Source of the DNA: Diplolepis rosae
Taxonomy: Eukaryota > Arthropoda > Insecta > Hymenoptera > Diplolepididae
Reading direction: 5' to 3'
Assembly (NCBI GenBank): GCA_030998225.1
Contig: JAPYXD010000466.1
Span: forward strand, 5,869,001-5,933,000
Length of the DNA: 64,000 nt
Shown here: positions 36,901-49,600 of the stretch, piece after piece
Layout: each line of letters starts with the position of its first letter
Numbering within the stretch: the stretch's first letter is position 1
Notes under the pieces: generated by a model
Told to the model about the DNA's origin: nothing
Databases searched by the model: none
Seen by the model: only the letters and a program-made list of their open reading frames with translations
Program-made: the position numbers and the translations under genes

Positions 36901-39900
36901 AACTCGTCCTTTCTTTTTTAGACCCGATAAAGTGTAACCAAAACCAATTTCAAACCAATTATGGTTTCAAAAGATATCGTCTCTGCAAGCAACGAAAAAA
37001 AAGATACCAACAATCACAGACTGCAAATACCTTTTTTCGGTTTCAGGGTTTCAAAAATTAGATGCAGTAAAATCAAAGATTCTCTGTATTGACAAAATGA
37101 ATCGCCGTTAATTAAAATCGCATCATTTTGAAACATTTTGCAAGGAGCCATACGAAAGGAAGTTTTCACGCAGCTAAAGTTTTTTTCTTAATGTTGTTTA
37201 AATAAATATTTTTGGCTATAATCCGCGTATTCGTGTTTATATAATACCTTAGGATTTACATAATTTATGATTACCAAATGTAAGAATGATCGTAAGAAAA
37301 TATGAAAAATATCTCAAAATCATTCTGGGTATTAAAAATACTAAGGCAAATCTTTCTTTTAAAGTACAGATCCCTTATCAGCCAGATAGTTTTGATTTCT
37401 TGATTTCTTTCATATCTCGTAACGTACGTGAAGAATTTCAATTATAATGATAAATATATATTAATATTTTCAATTGTATCCTAATAAGAGCCATTCGAGT
37501 TATCTAAGTAATTTTGAGAAAATGTGATTCATAATTACGTATTTACAACCTTTGCAATTATTTTAAAATCTTAAAATTAATTTCATTATTATCTAATGAA
37601 TTTTATTTCCTTTCACTAGATTTACTCTCGGTAACAGAGTTTTAGCTAATCAATACATTCAGCAGTTTACGGAAATTTTCACGGAGGAGGGGAAGAAGAA
37701 TGTAAGAATAAAACACGTTGTGCCAGGGCAGGTCCCTCGTGTTACATGCACTCCTGGAATGCAACGTGCGCATCAGCAGGTAATGGAGGGAACTGCAGAA
37801 AATGACAATTAACATAAACAATTGTTAACTTCATTGGATTTTAAGTAGAATTATTTGTAATCTTTCAATTTAAATAATTAAAAACGCAACAAAACATAAA
37901 TTTCAGGCTCAGCAAGCTCAATTGGTCGCTCAACAATTACAGCAGGCTCAGCAATCGCAGCAGGTAGAGCATCAGGTTTGATATTATTTCTTGTAAAATA
38001 AGAAAGTAACATACAGTTGGATTGTATACAAAGCTGAAAATTAATTGAAAATTGAATTTTAAGTCTATATTTGATTGGAAAAAAAATTACAAACTCCCAT
38101 AGATATCTAAGATAGTTAAAGAAGTGTTCTGTTGTAATTATTAAATTTGTTTGAAACTATTGCCGTTTCATTTGTAGATTCTCTCCCGTGCACACGGACA
38201 GTTGAACAATTTAACAGGACAAGTGGCTTCCATGAAAGCTGCGACGGAGGCATCGACGTCAGCGCAAGCGAATTTGGCGTGTTCAGATGGTGGAAATGTG
38301 ATTCAAAGCATATCTCAAGTGGGCACGACCGTAAGTGTAAATCCAATTGTACAGCCTCTATCAAACGGAGGACCTAATGCACCAGCATCGGTACAAGTCG
38401 ACACCACCGCGGTGCCCGTAACAGATCCCAGTCCTTGTAACGGTTCGGGTATCCTTGTTTTTCAACAAAAACAGACCACTCCAGTCAATAACGCTGCCAA
38501 TAATGTCCCAATCTTGGTAAGTTTGAAAGAAAATATATTTTTTATATTTAATTAAAAAAAAATTGAAATCTTGAAAACGAAGTGATTTGAAAAGTCAACT
38601 TGGCTATTAGACCTGACTAGGATTATTGGCCAAAATATGAATAGTGCAATAAGTAATCGAATTTTCACAGCAAGCCCAATTGCAAGCTGGAACACAAAGT
38701 AATATTGGTGAAAGAAGTCAAAATTCGAACGAGGTATCTTTTAAGAATCATTCGACCAATCCAGCTATCAGCGCGCTTGTTACTTCCCTCATGAATTCAG
38801 CTAAGCAGTTCCAACACCAACAACAAGTTGCAGGTTTGTTTTGATTTTAAATTTTATAAAATTACATACTGATATCATTTTTTATAGTTACATTATTTAG
38901 CTATACATTTTATTTAAAAAATGCTCTAATTATACTTTTTTTATTTCATAGCAAACGCAGCAGCTGCCGCCATGAATAATAACGCGCAAGTTCCCTCGAA
39001 GTCAAATAACGCCGCAATTCTTAGTTTGCTGAACAGCACACCAGCTAATTTGGCCCAACAGAAAGCACAACCTCGGCGAATCTCTTTAAATGCTTCCTTT
39101 CCGCAAAGAGTTATTAGCCATGGCAATGTAATAACCGTGCCAAGCACCACCGGCCAGGTGTGTTCCAATATTTTATTTTAATTTAAAAACCTCAAAATCT
39201 AAAATCAAATCTCTCCATCTTATGAAAATATTTTTATGTATATTCAAGTACAATCTTATACCATTATTCTGATAAATGTTTTAAAACTAAAATAAAATTT
39301 GAAGTAAAAGAATTCTTTCTTTCACTTTAAGGTGAGAGTGAGTTTTAGTTCGGCACTCACAGGACAACTGGCAGGAAAACAGCAACCAGTTAAAGGTGCG
39401 ACAGTGCGTCTCGCCCGCGTTCAAGATTCCAATTCCACCCTCGGATTATCGATGCCAGGACTCTCGGCTCTTCTCGCAGGTAAAAAATGTAACCCAAATT
39501 TATCTTCAATTAAATTATTAATCAAAAAAGTATTTATTTTTACGTATGTAATATATGCATATCAATATTATTTAGATCTGTTATACACCTTCATTTTCTT
39601 TACAGGTACTCCTTCAGCAGATAATCCAATTCCAGGGATAAACAGCGCTTCGTCTTTATTGGAGAGACTGACGGCATCTTCGAATCAGGGCAGTCAACCA
39701 ACTAGTCCAATGACGAGTCCACCTCCAGCAAATGTTAATCTTCAGGGTGTAAATTTAGCCAACCTGCCTAATTCCATCAACGGACTTCAGAATGTTCAGG
39801 TTCTGATTATAATTACATAGTAGCTAAATTTATTTTCAAAATTGATTTTCAAGGCTTATAGAATTCAACTTTTGTGTTTGAATACTATTGTCAAATAAAT

Positions 39901-42900
39901 TTTTTATTTTTATTGAAAAATATATTGTTCAAGTTTAAATAATGTAATTCATTTCTTATGGAGAAAGTTTTCTGTTAAACAGGTATCATTTCCTGGTTTG
40001 TCGCAACCAATTACGATGTCGTTGAACGTGTCTGCAGCTACGGGATCTGTTGCGCCAACGGGAGTTATTGTTTCCTTACCCATATCGTCGGCGACCAACA
40101 CATGCACTACTGTCTCCAGTGTATGTTCAATTTTTCACAATTTAACATAAATCCTTTTAAGTAAATTTATTTCTTTCTTCTCATTCGGGAATATTTGATA
40201 TTATTGGTGAGGATATTTGCAATTAAATATTAGGCGTACAACTTTGCTTCCGCCGTTTTTCGATAGATGGACGCAGCGGTAAGTGCTGCTCGAAATAGGC
40301 AGATCAAAAATGTCCACAGTTAGTTTGGATATATGTCAACATAACGACATCACCACTTTAGTGAATTTGTGTTTGCACCATAAATTTATTCTCCATCGAA
40401 GATGTCATTTTTTGAGTCAAATTTTCGTCATTTGCGGGAAGTTTTGATTTTAAGAAAACTGCGGCTGAGGCTCATCGAATACTCTTAAGTACTTGCGGCG
40501 AGACTGCTCTTAATGAACGAACGTGTTATGAGTGGTTTCAACGCTTCAAGAGCGGTGATTTTGATGTCGAGGAGTGACAGCGGTGGAAAAGAGAAAATTT
40601 TTTGAAGATTCCGAATTGGAGGCATTACTTACTGAATACTCGTGCCAAACGAAAGAAGAATTGTCAGTATCATTGGGAGTGACTCAACAAGCCATAAGAA
40701 TGATTCAGAAGCAAAAAAATCGGGTTTCGTACGAGTTAAAGCCGTAAGATGTTGAACGGCGTTTCTTTGCTTGTGAACAGCTGCTTCAAAGACAGAATAG
40801 GGAAGGGTTTTTACATTGCATTGTGACCGGCGACGAGAAATGGGTCCACTACGATAATCCCAAGCGCAGAAAATCATGTGAAATGCCCAGACATGCCTCC
40901 ACGTCTCTGCATCTGGTGGGACTAGCTCGGTGTGGTGTATTATGAACTGTTAAAACCGAGTGAAACCATCACAGGGGATCGGTATCTAATGCAATTGATG
41001 CGTTTGAGCCGAGCATTGAAGGAGAAACGGCCACAGTACCAAAAGAGACACGACAAAGTTATCCTCCAGCATGATAATGCTAAGCCACATGTCGCAAGAC
41101 CGGTCAAGACATACTTGGAAACGCTGAAATGGGAGGTCTTACCCCACCCGCCGTACTCTCCAGACGTTGCTCTTTCCGACTACCATTTGTTTCGATCAAT
41201 GGCACACATCATTTTTTCGAGATGGTTTCCGACAATTGCCAGAAAGATGGAAAAAATTAGTGGCTAGCGACGGATACTACTTTGAATCATAAATAGGTAA
41301 TCACTTTTTAAGAATAAAGCCTCAAATTTTGGGAAAAAACTTCGAAAGCAAATTTGTACACCTAATATATAAAACTCTTAATTATCAAAATTGTAACACA
41401 AAAAACTTTCAGGCCAATTCTTCAATTAAAAATTTTTTAAATTAAAATTTCAGTGTTTTCCTCTTACTTTTTTAACTTTACCTGAAAAAATTACAGATGG
41501 TCGCTGCTACGGTCGTCACGACGGCAATGGCTGGAAGTACGCCAACAGTAGTGATTGCCAATCCTGCCAATACTCACTTGTCGTTACCAATCGGTAAGCC
41601 TTCCTTTATTCATTTAATACTCTCGTTACTTTAAAAAAGAACTTTCATTTTTTATTACATTCAACAACATGAATCGAAAAAGCTATATAATTATAAGTAT
41701 TTTTTTAGCTCAAATAATTCAACCGGGGGTAAAAGGCCTCTCTCAACAAAATATACGTAACACCAACGCTGTAACCCTCGCTCAGGTTCGGAAAAAAAAT
41801 GTCTAAAATATTTTTAAGAAACGTTAAATGCCATTTTTTTGAATTAACTAAAAATACTACAGAAATAAATATATATTGATCAGTTTAATGAGAATTTTTT
41901 AAATGAAATAACTTCTAAAATACAAAATAATATGTAATAAAATTCGGGATGTATCTCATTATTCTGTACTTCCTTTTTGATAGGGAGGACAGGCGATACA
42001 ACTTGTCGGATCTCAGAGGCCACGATTTAATCAAATGGTACGTCAAGTTCAACCTAATAATCAAACCAAAGCGACGGTTTTACCAAATCAACTGGTAACT
42101 GTTGCCAAACCCGTGTCGGCGAGTCAACTCATTTTAACTAGTAACAAACAAGTTCTAACTCCCATAATGGGTAAGTAAATATGTATCTTCTAAATTTATC
42201 AATTCTATAATTCTGTGCGAATCGAAAGAGTAACTTTTTAAAATAACGAGATTCAATCTACTTTTTAGCGGCGTCAAAACCGATGTTAATGGCATCGCAA
42301 GCAGCGCCTTCTTCCCAAGCAGTACCTGGTAATAAACAAACCTTACTTACAAAGTCTTTGCAAGCTAGAGCCGCTTCCACTGGACAATGCAGTCCGCAAA
42401 CGCAAAGTCTTAACGTGGCTGGATTGTCGCATCAACAAGTACGTCCTTCGTTTTCTTTTTTTTTTTCCATTGTTGTGGATCTATCAGCCAGTTACATGTT
42501 TAAAACCTAAGAATGAAATCGATAACACCAATGATTTGAGTTTAAACATTCTAGATTCGAGAATAATTCAGATTTGATTATTTATAACTTTAAATCAATC
42601 ATTGAAGAATTTGGAAACTAGAAAGTCTTTTTGAATTAAAATGGAAAAGCTTTGAATTTGAAACACTTGACATTAAAAGCTTATGAATTTCTAAACGCAT
42701 TAAAATATTCGTCTTATTATTATTAAAGTCTGCAGTTCCAAAAATTTTCAAAACATTCCCAATCCTTATGGTTTTTTTTTGTTGTTGATTAACTTAAATG
42801 CTTAACTTACGTATGTAAAAACGAATCATATTTGATACCTCAAAACTTTTAGAAAATTCTAATTTCTATGAAAGTTAATTTTGAAAATCTAATAGACTTA

Positions 42901-44042
42901 AGAGCTTGAAAAATATATATACGTACCTGAATGAATTATAGTTCTTATTAGTATAAAAAAGTTTACAAGTTTATAATTTAAAAGACCTTTTTACGTAAAT
43001 AATGAGGGTGCAAACATAATATCCATTGCATTTATTGAACCTTAAATGAGAAAAAACTCTGCAAATTTTCCAACAAATGCAATTTTTGAATATATGAAAT
43101 CAGAGTTTCAAAGTGCTAGATTTTTAATTTGAATTAATGCCAATTTGGTGTATGGATATTGCAAAAGGCGTTTAGATTTCAAATATCATGTACCTATTTT
43201 GAAGGTGAAATGAGATTCTGAATTTATATTCAATTTACAATATAAAACAGGATTCTGTTGTAGAAAAATAATTCAAGAAAAAAGCCTAAGCTTAAAAAAA
43301 ATTGAAGTGTGCAGTCGCAATAAAAATGTTTAATTTATTAAATTTCATCGGAAACAAATAATATATTTCATACATATATGTTCAAAAATTTTTAATTAGA
43401 CAATAAAACGTAGTAATTTTTACATTGACAAAATTTCATTTGCTTTCAGTCTTTTTATACATTTGCACATATTATAATTTAAAATATTTTTTTAGAGTTT
43501 AGAAAATTTAAAAGAAACTTCAAAAAGTTGTAGATTTCAAAATATTTATAGAAAAATTATAAGGTCTTAAGAATTAAGTATTTGTAAAACCTCAAAAAAT
43601 TTCCAAGTATTTCAGATGATTTTGTGAATTCAAAAAAATGTATTCAAGAATTAGAGTAGAATTAGAATTATTGTTGATAAATAAGGAAATTTTAATCAGG
43701 AAAACTAGTTTATTTGAAAATTTGATCCGTTTCATGTTTTCACTTACTAATAATATTTTTCTCATTTTCAATCTTACACCTCGTTTCGATTTATTTAATG
43801 ATCTAAAGTTTAGAATAAAGTTCATTTTTTCCAAGAATTAAGAATGCGATAAAGATGGTAAAAGTCAATAAACTTTCGTAGGAGTTAAAGTTCAAACTTA
43901 AAAGTTTTATCAACTTTTTTTTTAGTTCCAGCAATTGCAGCAGATAGCGGCGCACAAAGCAGCAGTGGCAGCGGGTAATTCTCCAAACAGAACTCACATT
44001 CAGCCTCAGCGAAACACCACTTCCGCGGATGATCCTCTCTGA
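24996..44042 (+). CDS. SUPT20H: SPT20 homolog, SAGA transcription coactivator subunit (20 coding exons)
   Basis: Exons: 24996-25043, 25322-25507, 25648-25766, 26376-26619, 27161-27373, 27519-27697, 33700-33909, 37620-37779, 37907-37975, 38178-38516, 38671-38833, 38952-39157, 39332-39479, 39606-39799, 39983-40120, 41497-41593, 41709-41785, 41984-42170, 42269-42438, 43926-44042. All borders are GT-AG and phases close, giving 1087 residues. SPT20 scaffolds the SAGA histone-acetyltransferase complex in the nucleus. The Spt20 domain spans roughly residues 40-215 (LTRLYFEELSKVP, GEFLSCIDNGQLP, FHLFYDGCIIAEVRDYR). A basic VNRKRKL stretch follows near residue 272, then a second conserved block (ETKDCMPQLIEEYILETERG, GGR-like REGEKNGSACRFTLGNR, QFTEIFTEEG). 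From about residue 455 the protein is Q/S/T/N/A-rich and disordered-looking, ending in QQLQQIAAHKAAVAAG. Two short ATGs with early stops precede the start in the same exon. Family assignment is firm. A few C-terminal junctions could have alternatives. Confidence 0.93.
28190..28529. mobile_element. pogo/Tigger-type MITE, 340 bp
   Basis: The ends CAGTAAAATCTCATTTATCG and the inverse of CAGTAAAACCTCATTTATCG are flanked by TA on both sides (28188-28189, 28530-28531). CAGTAAAACCTC is typical of pogo-family termini. Extra TCCCGATAAATGA units repeat near the right end. It contains no transposase. It lies in the SPT20 intron 27698-33699. Confidence 0.85.
30791..30913 (+). pseudogene. N-terminal half of a THAP domain
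   Basis: The 40-codon frame MSHRSCCVVNCKN...KFYKFPTSKWKINQRNKWVL has the first two zinc ligands (C..C), the conserved FP and the KW of THAP domains in the usual spacing. A TAG follows. The CxxH half of the finger is not seen nearby, so the exon either splices onward just before the stop or is truncated. THAP fingers bind DNA, and in P-type transposases they recognise subterminal sites. Confidence 0.65.
31228..31900. mobile_element. 673-bp hairpin element A
   Basis: TTAAGGTAGTCGTCATGCC at the left is mirrored by GGCACGACAACTACCTTAA. The arms match over about 330 bp to a centre near 31565. No ORF of significance. It is related to 33048-33590 through its central block (GACCGTTTCCAATTTTT, GAATTCTTTAATAGCTGAA). 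Confidence 0.85.
32199..32348 (+). other. small exon-like lysine-rich frame
   Basis: After a pyrimidine-rich acceptor (TACTTTTTTTTAG) a 49-codon frame starts MVRCKTRLVSKKSMKATEK and ends in a stop at 32346-32348. It is highly basic. It lies in the THAP element and may be a terminal exon of its protein. Unrecognised family. Confidence 0.3.
33048..33590. mobile_element. ~540-bp hairpin element B, related to hairpin A
   Basis: Arms 33048-33230 and 33290-33470 are inverted (GGCTCAAAGCGATAAGAAAA and GAGCCAAATTTTTAAAAATG). The right end ACTACCTTAAG equals that of hairpin A. The left terminal part is not present. It lies 110 bp upstream of SPT20 exon 33700. Confidence 0.7.
33910..34850. other. SPT20 intron sequence, nothing identified
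   Basis: A 60-codon frame at 34229-34411 has no recognised domain and no splice support. Otherwise AT-rich intron. Confidence 0.4.
34973..35873 (+). mobile_element. mariner transposon, 901 bp, internally deleted, TA-flanked
   Basis: The ends GAAGTATGAAACCGGAATT and its inverse are flanked by TA at 34971-34972 and 35874-35875. It is inserted in the - strand mariner. An intact mariner is about 1.3 kb, so about 0.4 kb is missing. Confidence 0.9.
35136..35806 (+). pseudogene. mariner transposase, deleted and frameshifted
   Basis: It starts MSSFVPTNYDLRTTLVFCYH, followed by the helix-turn-helix region (KKTAAESHRMFVEAYGEHAL, CFEWFKKFKSGNFDV). After GKPPKK it jumps to CIWWDQKGVIYYELLKPAET, so the middle, including the first catalytic Asp (usual TGDE), is gone. 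A stop at 35463-35465 and a frameshift near 35585 follow. HDNAPSH and YSPDLAPSDYHLF supply the second and third Asp of the D,D34D triad. It cannot transpose by itself. Confidence 0.9.
36331..37619. other. SPT20 intron, no further elements identified
   Basis: AT-rich. 36470-36620 is somewhat more complex and may be the end of the outer mariner or another repeat. No gene. Confidence 0.35.
40230..41365 (+). mobile_element. mariner transposon, 1136 bp, TA-flanked, in an SPT20 intron
   Basis: The ends TTAGGCGTACAACTTTGCTT and the inverse of TTAGGTGTACAAATTTGCTT are flanked by TA (40228-40229, 41366-41367). It sits between the exons ending 40120 and starting 41497. Confidence 0.9.
40402..41292 (+). 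pseudogene. mariner transposase, multiply broken
   Basis: Recognisable blocks, in changing frames: CYEWFQRFKSGDFDVEE, ELSVSLGVTQQAIRMIQK (second DNA-binding helix-turn-helix), IVTGDEKWVHYDNPK (first Asp), LGVVYYELLKPSETI, VILQHDNAKPHVAR (second Asp), YSPDVALSDYHLF (third Asp). In-frame stops occur after DVEE and after YELKP, and a frameshift lies near 41225. This is an older copy than the one at 34973. Confidence 0.88.
42439..43925. other. last SPT20 intron, AT-rich
   Basis: No element or coding exon recognised. Overlapping open frames at 43592-43841 on both strands are compositional. Confidence 0.5.
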
Positions 44043-46669
44043 ATCTGTTTGTTGCTTAGGGATTCAGAGTTCGCTCTGTGCACGCATAATAATTAGTCTC
44101 TCTTTTAAAACACGGATTCATGTGAATTCGCAAATCATATTTCTGAGGAACAGCTGAGAAATTGTATCTATTTTTTGAATCACTAAAACTCAGCGTTCGA
44201 ATGATGTATACATTGTTAGAATCATTATTATGAAGAAACGAAAGAAGCACGTGCGTGTGCAATAAAAATGGAATGATATTGGATGAACCGACTTATGCCT
44301 CGAAAGATTGTACTTCGAGGAAGGTTTCAATTATTGTAGATAACATATTATACATACAATATACGATTTGTTTTATATTAAAGAAGAACATAATAAGCCT
44401 AATTATTTTATTTAGTACCTATTCTTCCCTTTAAATTTCATAAACTCTTTAGTGACTTAATTTCCTTTAAAATCGAAATTTGAGCCCACGGACTGTAATT
44501 TTACTCAGAAATTTTGTGCTTGAATCGAAATATATTATTTGTCCAATTTAAAGAAGAAAAGTAAATGAAAAAAGTTAAAAAAATTTCAGTCCATTTCAAG
44601 ATTCCAATTTTTTACGAATTTTGATAGACTCAATTTATTTTTATTTCAATTTGCATTTCTGTTTCAAATTTACAATGTAAATATAAAAAGGATTAAAATC
44701 TTTTAAGTGCTTAAAAAATATTTTTTCTTTTTCGGCTCTCTTCTTATTTTTATAATGCTATTTCAGTTTAGAACTACAATCTTTTGTTCATAGAAAAGAA
44801 AAATATGCTATTTTAATAATGGCTGCAATATTTTTTGTCATTATTCGGTTCTCTTAATTGTATTTTTATGATATTTCAGTTCAAAATTATAATCTTTTTC
44901 TTATAGAAATATAAAAATTCTATTAAAGGATGGAGACAAATTTTGTGAAAAAAATTTCAATACATTAATAACTGGAACCTGTTTATGTTGCGCATATAAG
45001 ACAATTTTCTTTACAGAGGTTGTAATGTCAAACTGTCAAGGCGTGAAATATAAAAATATAATCAACGATGATGTACACAGAATACCGTCGAAATCTCGTG
45101 TTAATTTGCATTCTATGTAAACTGCAATAAATAAATCAATCGTCTTGTATTCTCTTTGTTTCCTATCTATGAAACTCAACTGGCTTCGGAATATAAAAAA
45201 CCTTGTTGTTTCGAGTGTCGATAGCGATATCTTCATTACCCACATGTTAAAGAGGAGATAACAGAATCGTCTCAATTCTCTTCTAACAATGTTCCATTGT
45301 AATCGTTCCCTGGAATGATAAACATATGCGGCCACGAGTCGTTACACAATCAATAAATATTTTTTTAATTCGACAAAATCTAGAAAAATCAGACGCTTTC
45401 ACTTTTAGTTCTTACTCATTTATCATTCCTAATATTTATCAATCATTTATTTGAATTTAATCAAAAAGTGATCTTTGAAGTAAAATACATTTAATTTAAG
45501 AAACTGAAGTATCTAAGCATAAAACTAGTTTCCAGGTTTTATAAAACGAAAACAAAAACGACTCATTGCAAGAACGAAGTACAAAAATATAGATATATGT
45601 AAATATATTCATGGCTAGTCAATTAAATTATAATCGTGGAATGCACATCGACTTTTTCTAGACTAGAATGTCAATCGAAGACCTGAATTTATAGTTCGCG
45701 CTAATTTTTAAGACCAATTTCAAGGAATTTTTGTCTCCTTCTCATCTAAGGTTTTTGAAGACAGGCAATTCTTAATATCATATAAAGTTTATTAAAAATG
45801 AACACGAACTATAAATACGGTTCGAAATCTTGATTAATTTAAATAAAGAGACTTAAACTAAATAATTTAATAGACTCTGTATCGTCTCATAAATAAATAT
45901 CACTGAGTAGTCTAGAGTTTCTTTACACTTCTCCGCGAAAAGAATATTGAAGACAAATTTCTAAAAGAGCACTCAGACCCAGCTGTATGCGATTTTATTC
46001 CTTGGACCACTAGATTGTCAATATTCGCCCTTTTGAATCTCAGTCCAAGTTATCTAGCAGTTACTAGTCTGCCTTCTAAATCATCAAACGATTTTATCAG
46101 GTTTATAGATGGGTTTCGGCCGATTCCGGATTTGAAAAGACGATATAAATTCTAGCAATAAAAATACACGAAGTAAAATCACAATTTTCGTCTCACTCAC
46201 GAGAAAAGAATACTATGCATGCACTGCTTATTGAATTCTTGACGAATAAATTTAATGTAAAAATTAAACAGCTTCAATTTCAGACAATAGTTTCAAGATT
46301 TAAAAAATTCAACTTTTAAGGCCGTCAATTTTTGAAGCATTCAAACGTAAAAGCAAAAAGCCAATCTTGGTTTCAATAATTTCGTCAGAGGTCTTTCTCA
46401 AAATATATGTTGCTCTGCGAGTTTTCTATACATTAACTTACGGCAAGTCACACGTATCAATCAGATTTTTTTTGCCACACTAAATTGTAAATTTTAGTAA
46501 AAATATTCCATAACGTTTCTTCATCAATGTTTCAAATAATTGTCTAAATTTTTTTCTTTCGACACCTTTAAGCTGATCTTTTAGGCAAACTTGAATATTT
46601 TTCTGACCTGATTCTTTCTGTTCAGGGATAAATTGTAAGGAAATGTTAGTTACTCCTTCAGAAAAATAT
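44043..46669. other. convergent 3' regions of SPT20 and bmm
   Basis: A candidate poly(A) signal for SPT20 is AATAAA at about 44261, some 220 bases after the stop. Candidate - strand signals for bmm (TTTATT on +) are too common to choose. No ORF with domain evidence lies between. Poly(A) choice is an inference. Confidence 0.4.
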
Positions 46670-49600
46670 CTAATCGACTAAAAGTGAAGGCTGATCGACT
46701 TCTGGTCGACTATCTGTAGAAGGAATTAAAGAAAGTGAAGTTTGGTTGTCTTTGCTTTTCTCCATTCCCCATTCGCTTTCTGGATCAGAGAAAATGTTGG
46801 AACCATCGATAACGTCATCATCGTCATCGTCATCGATGGAAATATTAGATAGCTCTTCGGTACTTCTTCGAGTATTTTCTGCATAAGGAACTTTTGACAC
46901 GACTGAAAATAAAGCATCTAATTTAGAAATAAATCTTTTTATTTTATGAACGTTATAATCTAAAATTATCAGGAATTTTCGAATAAAAAAATGTTAAACT
47001 GTATTAATTTGCAAAAATTGACTGATACAAGAGTTTGTTTATGAACTGGCTCAACATTATTTTTACATTCTCATCATGGATGAGAAGGTATTGGTTTTAT
47101 GTGAAAAATGACTTTCGAAAATTTCATCGAATCTTTACGTTTTGAGACCCCCTGAGTCTGAAAAAAGGGTTTTTACGAAAGTGTCTGTCTGTCTGTCTGT
47201 AGTAGGTCGTGTGCGGCATAACTCTCGATAGAATTATCAGATTGAATTGAGCTTTGGCACACTTTATCGGAGCCGAAAAAGTAAGGACAAGTTCGTTAAC
47301 CAGCCACATCCAATCAAAATTGAGGGATTGAGCACTACTTTTGTGTTTTTGAAAAAATCAAAAATTTCAATACTGGTTTTTGATAGTGCTCATAAATCTC
47401 TACAAATTATCCTAATAACATTTTTTTATTAAATCAAAATTAGAAATGTTACAGCATATTAAAACTTGAAAAAAGTCAATATCAAAATTCCATTTTCCAG
47501 TTAAATTATACGAGATACGAAAAAACGTTATGATACAATATTATTTTCTACGTAAAGACCTGCAAATTTGAATTGTAACATTTTTTCATAAGATACATAT
47601 TTTTCTTTTTAATTTAAAAAAAACTATTGAAAATCCAAAATTCAATTTTTTAACAATAATATGTGAAATACGAAAAAAACGTTAGAATACAAAGTTGTTC
47701 GTTTTAAAAAGATCTACAAGTTTTGTCTCACACAGTTTATGAAAAAACATATATTTTTCGTTTCAATTCCAAAATATACGATTAAAATTCAATAATTCCA
47801 TGTTTTAGACAAAATATATGAGATACATAAAAAAAGTTTAGATGAATAATTATTTGCCTAAATGAGGTCTACACATTCTTATTAAGAAATTTCTTGACAG
47901 GATGTATATTTTATGTTTTGATTTTTAATATTAAAAAAATTCGATTTTTTTCACCAAAATATGTGAGATACGAAATAAGCGTTGTTCTGCAAAATCGTTT
48001 CCTTAAATAAAGTCTACGATTATTTTTTCTTTTTGAGAGATTTGGAAGAAAATAAATTATTTTAATCATGTAATTTATTAAAAAGTTACTGAAATGTATA
48101 CAGAAAATCGAGCGCGAAGCGCGAGTGTCATGATGAGAATGTGTTCCTTAAGGCCGATAGAGCCTTAAGTAAATTGAATTTCTTGTTTCACTTAAACTGA
48201 AAAAGAAATTTAGTGAATTTGAGAAAATGAGAAATTCACATCATCTTTAATATTATAAAATTGGTTTGAGCTTCAGTATTAAATTATAAGAAATAAACTT
48301 AAATGCATGCGAAGAGCACAAGACCGAGCGCGAAGCGCGACGATCAAATCGCGCGCCCTAGGCGCGCTCAAGCTTGCGCGCGATGAGAATGTGCCCGTGA
48401 AGCGGGCAGATTTTTTTAATTGGCCTTGCAAGAAATGGAGAAACTCAGGAATTTTTAAACTATGAACTCAAGAGCAATGTTATTTTCGGAATTTTAAAAA
48501 ATATATGTTTAGTGAGACAACAAATAATTTTCAAAAATACAATTTACCTTCGGTTAATTTGTGCTGAGACATCCACGAGGGTTCATCCCACTCATCAAAT
48601 TGCAGATTTGAGTCAACTTCGGGTTCCACTAACGGATGTTTATCGGCGTCCGAGACATCGAATATTTCTGTGACACGAACTTTATTATCTTCGTCCATGT
48701 AATAATACGCCATTAAAGCTTCTTGATCCGATGTTGCCTGAAATAAAATTAAAATATTAGGAATTTCAATAATCTCGATATTTTGCACATTTACAAATTA
48801 GTGTATAATCAAAACGTATATCATTTCCCAATTCACATTCAGCATCTGCATCAATTCAAAACTTTAAACTCAAGTTTTTCTATTTGAAATTTCTTAAAAC
48901 TTACTTGAAGAATATTTTCAAAAGTGTCATCAAACGGCATGAATTCGGACATATTAATAATGCAATTTGAATTTTGCGTGAGGTCCTTCCATGATTTGTT
49001 ATAATGAAGAGTCAGGTTTAATGTTTCTTGCTTATTGACGACCGAATCTTCTCCATTAAAGTCGTCGAGGTCATAAAACTCTGTAAATAAGAAAGAAATA
49101 CATTTTTTGAATGCTTAATATACCAATAATTTCCTTTCGAAATTGATTTTTAAGAAGTAGAAAATATTTACTCGGACTATATTCCGTAATATTTAATTGG
49201 CATTTGATCGTCTGCGACATAGGCTGATAATAAAGGTTGATTTTTGGATAAAATAAATTTAACTGCTCCAAAATAAACCGGCTCACTTTCAAAAGATTTT
49301 TCCTCAATTTCGGAGTATTCATCACAAACTTTAAAGAACATCGTACTAATCTGAAAAAATGATAAATATATTTTTCTTAAATTATTTAATAAAAATCAAC
49401 AAACTCTAAGAGTATTTATAACAAATACTTTTTTACTCTTTTTTAACGGGTAATTTATTTTCATTGAAAGGTGTTCTTTCGATTATGTGTTGTTAATAAA
49501 TCTTAATCCAAAATTATTTACCTCATTAATTTAAACGATAAATTTGAAAATAGAACAAAATATCAATGTAGAAAAAGAAGATTGTGAACGTTCAAAACAT

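Noticed and set aside
38116..38364. Antisense frame over an SPT20 exon
   Set aside because: It overlaps a coding exon with correct phase on the other strand. Shadow frame.
49172..49350. Alternative open frame starting [14 protein letters not shown] in the bmm exon
   Set aside because: It meets a stop 10 bases before the donor and breaks both splice phases. The frame with [11 protein letters not shown] fits.
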